Source: Tubulanus polymorphus
Taxonomy: Eukaryota > Nemertea > Palaeonemertea > Tubulaniformes > Tubulanidae
Direction of reading: 5' to 3'
Assembly (NCBI RefSeq): GCF_964204645.1
Contig: NC_134029.1
Location: 11,276,850-11,336,849 of the forward strand
DNA: 60,000 bases
Shown here: piece after piece, positions 41,509-50,799 of the stretch
Layout of the letters: every line of letters begins with the position of its first letter
Position numbering within the stretch: position 1 is the first letter of the stretch
Translations under genes and position numbers: made by a program
The notes under the pieces: generated by a model
The model's input: only the letters and a program-made list of their open reading frames with translations
Told to the model about the DNA's origin: nothing
Databases searched by the model: none

Positions 41509-44500
41509 TTAACACGTTATAATCCTGTTCATTATTTCCTTCTCTTTTGTTTCTTCTCTTTTAAATCTTAAGTATTCATCTAAATTACAACCATAAGCAA
41601 CTGTGTGTATACCATCATCTAAAATATATCTTTTATCATCAAATGGGTTTAGACTTATCTTCTCTATCTCTTCAATAAACATTTCATGATCTTCAGATCT
41701 TAAACATCTCATCTTATGTTTTCTAACTTCTTCTTTGAATATACAATTGATGTAATCTTTGAAATGAATATTCTTTTCAACAACGCTTTTGGTAATTCCT
41801 TTTAACTTTTTAGATTCATGAGTTTTGGTTTTATATGAATACATTTTAGATCTAATACCAATGAATTCAATCATTTCTTCACCTCCTAATTCATCTTTGA
41901 ATTTACCAGACACCTTTTTATTATCATTGTTAAACAATTCATGATCTTTAGGATAATTACTAAAATCGAAATGATGTTTTAATGTTTTTAAATCATCTGT
42001 TATGTTATTAGTTTTTATCTTTAGTATGTAACTGTCAGTATCAAAATATAAGATTTCTATATGCTTTTCTCCAAAATGAGGTTGTAATACGTTATAATAG
42101 AATTCATACATTAATAACTTTGATGTTTCTAAAACTGATGCTCCAACATAAATTGGTTTATTAAATTTCATAGAAGTTCTCCTCATTTTAACTGCAGCTA
42201 AATTTTCATCAAATATTCTGTTCCCAATAAATTTAGGATATGTTTGTAAATGTCTAATTCTTTTACCATTACTAACTAACTCAATATCATTTCTATTTCT
42301 AATATTTTCACAAGTCTCACCATAGAATGCATTATTCATTAGTTTGAAGAAATCTTTTTCGAAATCAGTTTTAGCTTTAGTTCTCTGTTTGGTGTTAAAA
42401 TCTATATATTTTTCTAACCATTTAGATTGACTGAATGAAATATATCTATGTACTTTTTTTAGAATCATTCCTTGTTTTAGATAAAACTTCAACATTCTAT
42501 AATGTACTACGTAATTATATTTATCTTCTTGAGTTACCATTAACTTTTCTGTATGAATATGATTTTCGGGTTTAATTCTTTTTTGATAATTTGATAATTC
42601 TTCATGTGTCACAGTTTTATGTTCTGGACAGTATGCTAGATTTCTAGATTTAATTTTTTTATCTTCAGGATATTCCAAGTCTACAACAAAGGAGTAACCA
42701 GTCTCTGAATCATCTGCAATATCTAGAATTCTTTTCTTCCAATCAAATTTATCATTATTTTCATGTTGTAAAACTTCACTTATTTCAAATACTCCATAAG
42801 GTTGTGGTTCCATCATTGCCCATCCATATAGATTATTTGCATCTATATGTAATAACTTATATCCAGGATTATCATTTACATTGAAATATCTATCACCTAA
42901 TACACCTGAAACTCCTCCTCTTATAGATTTTTCAAATAATAATAATTGATCTATATTTGTTAACAAATCCATTTTTACATCTGAAAATTTTAAACCACAA
43001 TCCCAAGTTAATCCTGGTGATGAATAACAATGGCAAGGATCAATATTAAAATATTTTAGGTTTACATCTCTAAACCTTTCAAATATATCCGATAATAATA
43101 ATACATCAGATTTTAAATATAAATCTACTAATTGTCCATGATTTATTATTTCAAAATGATTCCAAATATTCAATGTTCTATTATATACTTCATCTTTAAC
43201 ATATTCATTTTTTAATTCATCATAAAATTGTTCTTTTAATAATTCAGTTAATTGAAATCATTATGCGATTTATAAAATGAATATGGAATTGCGCCTTTAT
43301 ATCTCATTAATTGAAAATCATCATTGTTTGGGTAGTGTTGCTTTAATATTCTTAATTCATCATCAACTAAGTATTTTGATAAATTATCTAATGAACTACC
43401 TAAAAATCTATATGAATCTATAAATCTTAGGCACCCAAATTGGAATGATATATAATTCTCAGATGTTTTAGCTAACATTTTAAATTTATAAGTTGGTATT
43501 TTATCTTTTGATCTATTTGAATTTAATCTTTCTATTTGATTATTGATTTCTTCTATTTTATGACATAGCTGTTTGATAAATAAATGAGCATCATACCCTG
43601 ATAAATTATGAAATATTACTGGTACAGAGTTAATTTTCTTAGCTTTTAAGTTACAATTCTCGTGCGCCGCGCCTCTAAACTTTCCATTCAAATGATCATG
43701 GTCTCTTACTTTGTTATCTTTATAATTAAATATCTTTTCACAATAATAACATTTATCTGCAAACTCAAATTCTTTTTTATCTTCTGTCGTAATTATTTCT
43801 TTATTTTCATTTAACTTTTCATAAAATTTTATTTCATACTCGATTAATAAGCCACAAAAATGATTGATAACATTTTCATTTCTGTAATTGTAATATTCAC
43901 TTTTAATTAGTTCTGGATAATCAGATTTTATATATAATCCAAAAGCTGCAGCTGATTGATGAATCTTTTTAATAATATTTGTTATTAGAGGATCTGAATA
44001 ATCATTTTCATTAGAATTTAATTTCTTTCTTTTATAATATATTTCTTTACTATCTTGGTCAGTTAGTTCTTTGTTTAATGATTCAAACTCACCATATATT
44101 ACAAATGGTACTTTATTCTTGTGATCATATTTTTTTAATTCTAATATTTTATCCTTTTCATTTGGTAAAACTATTTTACAATAATCATGATAATCACATA
44201 ATTGTATATGATTTAATAATGTACTTTCATTACTGAATCTATGTAAACATTTTCTACATAGATATATTTTATGGTGATCATTTTCTGTTCTAAAAAATAA
44301 ATCTATTTGTTTAATCCACATATAATGTTTCTCATAATATAATATATCTATAACACCATTTGAATCATAATCTTTTGATAAATACAAAGGTTCTAATGTA
44401 TAATGTTCAATTTTATCACCTTTTATATTTGGTAATTTGTTTAAATCAAATACATTTATTTTTAGATTATTATCTCTTTCTATTTTTGGAATGTTTTTAA

Positions 44501-45549
44501 TTCTAACTGGATAATTATCTATCATATAATTATTTTCAAATTGTTTATAATTTGTTAATCTAAAACTATGTGTAATATCTTCTGTTGGATGTAAGCAACT
44601 TATAATTATCCATAGAAAACATTTATCATCAAAATTTTGTACATTTATTACAGCATTAGTTTTAAATGGTAGTTTAATATAATTTGATCCATTTATATTA
44701 TCATCTTTATAATATGATATAATAATTATTTTCATCAATTGGTTTTGATTTAGTTAACTTATTATATTTTGTGTTATAAACATGTAAAGTCATAAATATT
44801 ATTTCATCAAATATTAAACCTGATCCTTCAAAATATTTCTCTTCTATTTTAGTTTTTACTTCATTATAACATTTATATAATTTATCATCTATATGTTGTT
44901 TTGAAATAATATGTTGTGAATGGGAATTTATATTATATATTGGTTTATCTTCAGATTTTATAAACTTAACTTTAGAAGATATACTAATTTTAGGGTATTC
45001 AACATCAGTAGTTATTCTTATAATATTTTTCATATTTTTTAAATGTTTTTTATTTTCTTCTAATGTTTTTCCTTTATGAAATTTAAACTCGATAGCTGCT
45101 GGACCAATATCACTTTTAAATGCTTCAGTTATCTCTATTTCTTCTTTATTATCTAATGAATTAATATAATTTCTTACATCTTCCATGTATGGTCTTTTAT
45201 TGTTTAATTTATTTCTTATTCTTTTAATTGTCTTCTGTTTCTTATTATTATCTTTATCAAAATAATCCTCACCTAAAATATCATTATTCATATTTCTAAT
45301 AATATGACTTTTAGATTTTAAATGTTCATTATAATATCTTTTATCACTGAATGATTGATTACATGTATCACATTTGTATGTTTCTTTTTCATTCTTTAAT
45401 TCATCTAATTTAGTTTCTAATATATCATCTTTATATTTTAACTTTAATTTATTTTCTAAGTGAGATTTAGTTTTATTATGTCTTGCTTTTTGAGATTTAT
45501 CTATATTGATTTTACATGTTGAACAGTAGTACTTCTTATTTGCTTCCAT
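41509..45549 (-). pseudogene. Protein-primed type DNA polymerase B, two frameshifts (B)
   Basis: About 1,340 residues in three frames, broken near 44707-44738 and 43246-43260. N-terminus: two C2H2-like fingers (CSTCKINIDKSQKARHNKTKSH; CDTCNQSFSDKRYYNEH, given in part). Exonuclease: motif I at about 44093 reads FVIYGEFES, where the C1 homologue has Asp; RDHDHLNGKFRGAAH zinc-knuckle-like segment; FHNLSGYDAHLF motif II near 43600. Polymerase: motif A DANNLYGWAM at about 42830, motif B KLMNNAFYGE at about 42335, motif C YFDTDS at 42031-42048. These are hallmarks of Polinton PolB. The Asp-to-Glu change would probably weaken proofreading. Gene starts next to the right terminal repeat and reads inward. 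Confidence 0.92.
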
Positions 45550-45628
45550 TTTAGTATCAAATTTTTTATTAAAATTGATTTTAGAAGTTATTCATTTATA
45601 TGTTATTCATATATATGATTATTTTAAG
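45550..45628 (-). promoter_or_regulatory. Upstream region of the polymerase gene, shared with the small replication gene
   Basis: ATTAAAATTGATTTTAGAAG, an AT-rich stretch and ATTTTAAGAGTAATAGGG occur both here and at 40885-40935 upstream of the gene at 40508-40879. The same pairing of these two genes occurs in lineage C with a different shared sequence. Confidence 0.6.
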
Positions 45629-45781
45629 AGTAATAGGGATAATGGGGGTTCATATCAAAGGTTGAAGGGGCGGGCGAGTAGAAAATGAAAAATAAATTCG
45701 AGCGTGTGAGAATTCATTTTTTCATTTTTTATGAGCTCGACCGTTCGACCTTTGGTATGAACCCCCATTATCCCTATTACT
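45621..45781. repeat. Polinton B right terminal repeat, palindromic
   Basis: 45621-45746 pairs with the left terminal repeat. In addition 45629-45664 (AGTAATAGGGATAATGGGGG and on) and 45747-45781 are inverted copies of each other, so the whole 153-base end can fold back with AGTAATAGGG at both tips. Confidence 0.85.
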
Positions 45782-46860
45782 TTCCTTTCGTATATTGGCT
45801 ATATCGGTTGTCGTTTTCATTGTTTTATGATTTTGTTTAATCGTTTTTGTTATTTCAGCAGCGCATACAAACCTTGGTTGAGCGTGCGTGATCAGTCTTT
45901 AAATTGGTATTCGTGTGCGGCATAGTGCTGCCGACAATTCAATTCATTCTTTATTGACACAATTAAAATTTCACAATAAAAAATTTACTTTCACGTTTAT
46001 AAAAAATTCTTTTAATTTTCTTTTACTTTCATTGGGTGCTTGCGTTAGCGGCCATTTGAAAAATCCCTCTATAAACATTTATATTTTTCAGTATATCTAA
46101 AACCGCTTTTCTGTAAAATAAATTCTGAATTGAATTGAAGACTGGTTCCCTCTCTCCAAAGAGCCAGGGGGCGGTAGTCTATGGTGGCAATAAACTTTAT
46201 CAGATGATCGTGGTGGATTGTCATTTGAAGGAAATGCAACTTATTCTTGCTTAATGTCTTTATTATTTAAAAAAGAAAAATCGTGACTCCTATCTATTTT
46301 CGTGTTCGCTTCTCTTCACCTGAAGTCACTTGAGTTAGTCATGTTTTTTCTTTCAGTTGTAAATGTCTCTATGCAAAATCATTTCAACACAATCCGATAA
46401 GTAATTCACAAGTTTTGTGAATTCGGGCGTGATAGTCAAGACTTGATGGTTGAACTCGCATTCTGAACGGGAAAATGACTTAATTTTCAAATGCAAAATG
46501 TCAATATAAAAAGTATTTTCTTCAAATTTGAAAATTACACAGATCGAACGATCGCAATTTAAAATAATGGAATCTTCTTTCAATATATATTGCCATGCAT
46601 CACATTCCGATACAATTCGTTTTGAAATACGGTCCTTTCATATTTTAATAGGCACTTTTTAGTTGATCGTTGTTCATGAGCATGCGCATTGTTGTGTGAT
46701 CAACAAAGTTGGTAATCACCAAAAGTGTCAATAAATAGATTTTGAATTGATCAAGGTCGTTGAGTCGCGGGTGGCTATGCCGTTCGCAATTTAGGTAATG
46801 TTGAAACCATCCACAAAACGGAAGTGATATTGGAAAGATACAAAATGGCGGCTTTTTGAA
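45782..46860. other. Host intergenic sequence right of Polinton B
   Basis: No recognised gene. The frame at 46353-46583 (76 codons, minus strand) has ordinary composition but no recognisable motif, so it is not called. Confidence 0.5.
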
Positions 46861-46872
46861 TAGAAGAAGGGA

Positions 46873-46996
46873 TAGGGTTTAGGGTCCAGGGTTTAGGGTC
46901 TATAGTGTCCAGAGGGTTAGGGTTAGGGTCAAGAGGGTTCAGAGGGTTAGGGTTAGGGTTAGGTTCCGTTACATATTATAATAGGGTAGGGTTAGG
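46873..46996 (+). repeat. Interstitial TTAGGG telomere-like tract
   Basis: About ten TTAGGG or GTTTAGGG-type units, partly degenerate (GGGTTAGGGTTAGGGTTAGG near 46945-46965). Matches the common animal telomere repeat. It lies about 1.1 kb beyond the Polinton B right end. Confidence 0.85.
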
Positions 46997-47039
46997 ATGA
47001 GGCTATAAGTAGTTAAAAAGTTACGGTGTCTGGCATCTT

Positions 47040-47110
47040 TTGCTATAGCGCTGAGGGGGAACGTTAGGCTAGCACTCACGTGCTTGCGTGTTCGAATCCC
47101 AATTTTCGTG
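47040..47110 (+). repeat. tRNA-like SINE trace with B box
   Basis: GTTCGAATCCC at 47090-47100 matches a pol III B box, with GCTAGCACTCACGTGCTTGC upstream resembling an anticodon arm region. No complete tRNA cloverleaf was built, so this is taken as a SINE fragment rather than a tRNA gene. Confidence 0.4.
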
Positions 47111-47421
47111 GATATCTCTTAGAATTTATTAAGTCCAATGCATTCGCGCATGCGCATTGCATTGATTTGTGGATGGTTTCAACATTACACAAATTGCGCT
47201 ACGTTCGACTCAGAAAGAAAACAAACGACACACAAGTATCAGGTGATTACGATAACCTACTACGGAACACACAGTTGACAAACAGTGTTAGGCCTGTGCC
47301 GGTTGGTGCGTATTGGGACTAAAATATACTGGAAGGTCAGTTGGTTCGGTTGTGAAGTGTGGAAGCTAAGAAAGCCTACCGGTATTTATTTGTCTATAGG
47401 CCTATCATATAGTAGCCAATA

Positions 47422-47740
47422 CCATTTTAAGTACGAAGTTGTTACCCGTACGTGACTGTACGGTGATATCCACAGGTTAACCGTACGTGAGTTCCCTACA
47501 AACGCCGTAGGCCTACGTGAGTTCCTATAATCTACATAAGCGCATGCGTGAAAGAAGGGTTTGGGTAAGGTGAGGCTATTTGTAAATCAACTTTCATCCA
47601 CCCTGCAGTTACGTTCTGTGGCTCAATGGGTAAATCACTGGACTACCGCTGGAATTCTTTTTTCGTACTCACATACGGCTAACCTGTGGAATTTACCGTA
47701 CAGTCACGTAGGGTAACAACAGCGTTTTAAGTATTAAGTG
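47422..47740. mobile_element. Fold-back element with 70 bp inverted arms
   Basis: 47422-47495 (GTTGTTACCCGTACGTGACT, then CCACAGGTTAACCGTACGTG) is inverted with several mismatches at 47660-47740. The loop of about 165 bases includes GTGGCTCAATGGGTAAATCA, which resembles a pol III A box region. No coding capacity. Confidence 0.7.
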
Positions 47741-49966
47741 AGTACGATAAGCCTACGGGTACGTACTACAAACTCAACTTTTTCCCTCTAGTCGGCCCTA
47801 CACTGATATTAGGCCTACTATAACTGGTACCGTTATCACATGGATAGGATTTGATCAGGACTAGCCCAAAGTCTAATTCAGTCTATGCACTTTTCACTCG
47901 ATATTATTAAAACAATACACTGAAGTATTCACAGGCAGAAGGGCTAATAGATTTGAGCCATGTGATTAAATTTAACCAGGCCTTCTCTGACCTGCTGACA
48001 TTAATAGTCAAACCTAGATCCAAAACGTTCATGTGGTCACGGCTTGTATACCAGAAATCATTGTAGGCCAGTACATTTAGATAGGTTTCGTATACCGATT
48101 TCTCCAATCTTGACTGATAAGTGTACGGTACAGCTGTACGCATTATACAGTTGTACCAATAGGAATAGGGCCTATTGATTGGGCTTATTATTTCCTGCTT
48201 TAAAATACTGAAATAAGCCTAACGTTCATTCAAATATCCAAAAATCTGTGAAAGTTTGATTACTGTATACATGTACTGTAGGTTTTCATGTTGGGTGAAT
48301 ATTGTGCAGTTCACGTGGGTGTGATGCTGATTCCAATGTCAAACGCATGAAGTTAGATGGTCAAGCACAGTCAACACCAAGATATCACTCTTCGACCGAT
48401 GTTGCACCATAGAAGATCTGATTCTTTCAAATCAATCAAAATGATTCAACACGATCGACATAACACTGGAATAGGTTTGCAGTGACTAACAGTTCATTTC
48501 ATTTAGTCCTATGTACTTTTAGCCAATTTGGATTTGATTGTAATTGATACTCTGGAACTGTTAACGAGAGACAAGCAAGACAAGTGGAAAAAACACAAGT
48601 TATTCTTGATTCTCATATTCAAATCGAATCACAATTCAAATTTACTTTATTACATCATATTTACAAAACATATCATAATGATATGCTTTGTAAATATGAT
48701 GTAATAAAATAAATGACAAATGACATTGGTTCATGCAGTAATTAAAATTAGGACAGAACAAATATCATAATAGAATTTTCAAAAAGGTAATGAATTTCTA
48801 TAACTAAATGAACAATATTTTTCTAATAAATAAGATCAAGAGTGACTCTCCCGTTTATTAGGAAACACACGTAACTAGTGGAATAGGTTTGATATTAACA
48901 CACATGTTGCAGGTATAAAATGTTTATCATTATAGAATTTGTAAAACATAAAAGCCGAAATCAACATCGGTCGAGACCCAGACCAAATCAATTCATAATT
49001 TATTGATTGGATCTACACTACAATATATGTATTTATTCAAATATTTCAATAAAACGATCAACTTCTTAAATCTATTCCAAATCATAATACGTTCTTATCT
49101 GTAAATTTACCTAATCTATTAACTCAGCAGGTGCTTAAGATGAGTTCTTAATAGTACAGATCCATTTTTAGTGTGGTGATGATACAGGATCATGATGTTT
49201 GAATGCCAAAATAAATGCCTGGTCGAATAAATTCATATTTGTTGATTGTATGTCCGTCCGCGTATGTTCGGTTTCAATGCTGAATCACATTTGACGTTTA
49301 CACAGTTGCATATTAGGTTCGAATCTGTCAATGCATTCTATTCTATGTATCAGTATTTCAATTTACTACAATTTCCATCATCCTAGTGAATGGCTTTGCA
49401 GAAAACCCGTCATCGCTGCTTTGCAGCTATATTTTAAACTTGACATTAAAAAATTAGAAACAATTACACAAAACGTCAAGTACTTACAGCATCTGAGACG
49501 CTTAATTTGAAACGTACACTTGCACACTGTGGTTTAAATATATTCCCACCAGCTGCAAGAATCGGCAAAGGAATTGAAGACCGTAGTGACCAGTTCATCC
49601 CACGATTAATAGCTGGAAAGAAAGTAATCGAAATAAATAGTCGTATACATAAGTGTAAACCAGTCCCTCACTAACTACTAAGGCTTTCCAATTGCTCTAC
49701 TACATTAAGGGCCTAAATCTATTCAAGACGTATCCCCCAAAAAGCTAGGCATTAGGCAAGTAGGTAGCCAACAATGATCATTGCTTTGCCGAGTACTTAT
49801 TTGATATCATATGTACTCATATCATAGCACCACCCAGTGGAAAGGTAACCTGAACTGCAGTTAGACCAAGAAATCATGTCTAACATTCCCTGGTTAGTGG
49901 ATACTCACCTTAAATTGCATAAACTCTGCTGTCGTTGTCATCGATCCGAGTCGTCAAGTGAACGCG
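47741..49966. other. Host non-coding sequence between Polinton B and element C1
   Basis: Apart from the hairpin at 48647-48707 nothing coding or repetitive was recognised. Open frames here are short and without motifs. Confidence 0.4.
48647..48707. repeat. Near-perfect hairpin, 29 bp arms and 3 base loop
   Basis: The left arm begins TTATTACATCATATTTACAA and the right arm is its complement with one mismatch. The loop is TAA. It is either a very short fold-back element or an expressed stem-loop. Confidence 0.85.
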
Positions 49967-50050
49967 AGTAATTGGGAAATGTGGGTTTCATACCAGAGGG
50001 CGAGAGGGCGTCACACCACCAATCACCACAAGTAATTTTTCCCGTAATAA

Positions 50051-50376
50051 ATGGGAGATAGAAAAGCATTCTTAGCAACGATAAATAACAGAATAAAACC
50101 AGCAAAAAACAATTTGAAATAAAAAAGTTAGTTGATGTTACAAAAGAAATTGAACATAAAATATTAAAATTAGAAAAGATAAAAACTAAATATGGAGATA
50201 AAGTATCAGCAAATTTAAGTTACTGTAATTTTAGTACAACGCGAGAATTTAAAGTATTTTTACCTGATAAATGGGTTTCATTGAGTACAGAGGAATTAAA
50301 AGATTTAGAAGGATTTAAAATAATTTACCATGGGAAAAATGAAGACGGGCATCATGATTTAGAAATTGTCGATTAA
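50051..50376 (+). pseudogene. Small conserved replication-module protein, frameshifted (C1)
   Basis: Starts at GTAATAAATGGGAGATAG. The N-terminal MGDRKAFLATINNRIKPAK is identical to the C2 copy at 55913. A one-base difference in the following A-run breaks the frame, but the rest (FLPDKWVSLSTEELKDL, YHGKNEDGHHDLEIVD) is preserved in the second frame to the stop at 50374-50376. Related to 40508-40879 in Polinton B. The OB-like, DNA-binding suggestion is an inference. Confidence 0.7.
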
Positions 50377-50444
50377 AAAATAAATTGATAATAAAATTAA
50401 TCAAATATTAAGAATCCGAAATGACTTATCTGGACAATTTGATT

Positions 50445-50691
50445 GATCGAGGCGCTGACGAGAACGGTCGATTGCGTTGTGATGTACAGTGAGTGCGCGT
50501 AACAACAGCCGCGCTTGGATAGATCGACGCGGCGAGGCATTGACGAGAACGGTCGATAGTGCGTTGCTATATATAGTAGTACAGTGATTGTGTACCAGCT
50601 GCGCTCGGATAGATCGATGCAGTGAGGCACTAACGAGAACGCTTGATTGCGTGTTTGTTATACACGGGGGGAGGTGACTGCGCTCGGATGG
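50445..50691. repeat. Three tandem units of 77-90 bp, foreign to the element
   Basis: Units start at about 50445, 50522 and 50612 with GATCGA, and share GACGAGAACGGTCGATTGCG and GCGCTCGGATAGATCGA. They are GC-rich compared with the surrounding element and absent from C2 at the matching place (after TGACTTATCTGGACAATTT). They look like a host satellite or short insertion in C1. Confidence 0.7.
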
Positions 50692-50759
50692 TCCGGGTTC
50701 ATTTAATTGTTTCAAAATAGATATATTGTTTAATGAATTAAAATTTTTTGCTTTTTATA

Positions 50760-50799
50760 ATCACTCATCACTACAAGTAATTATTTTTCCTAATAAATG
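50760..50799 (+). promoter_or_regulatory. Shared upstream motif of polymerase and small replication gene (lineage C)
   Basis: ATCACTACAAGTAATTATTT then TTCCTAATAAATGGGAGA precedes the polymerase. Nearly the same sequence precedes the small gene at 50020-50053 and, twice, at 55850-55915. Confidence 0.65.

Larger units (their letters stand above)
27895..45781. mobile_element. Polinton B: full-length Polinton/Maverick, about 17.9 kb
   Basis: Bounded by inverted terminal repeats of about 127 bases (27895-28023 and 45621-45746). The right side extends to 45781, where the end read inward begins AGTAATAGGG, the AG start usual for Polintons. It carries all hallmark genes: integrase, packaging ATPase, double-jelly-roll capsid protein, penton-like protein and protein-primed type DNA polymerase B, with unknown small genes between. 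No adenain-type protease was recognised. No 6 bp target duplication was found, and the left end seems to lack its outer 35 bases. About ten genes have one to several stops or frameshifts, so it is not functional as it stands. Confidence 0.9.

Noticed and set aside
33191-45549. Adenain-type cysteine protease expected in Polintons
   Set aside because: No His-Asp/Glu-Cys protease motif was recognised in any frame of the leftward cluster; it may be absent or too diverged to see by eye.
27895-45781. Contamination by a free virus or bacterium
   Set aside because: The element lies within repeats typical of the host, abuts a retroelement and is decayed; it is an endogenous copy.
46353-46583. 76-codon minus-strand frame right of Polinton B
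   Set aside because: No motif, no homologue in the window and no conserved start context.
47040-47110. A functional tRNA gene
   Set aside because: Only a B box and part of an arm are convincing; a complete cloverleaf could not be built.
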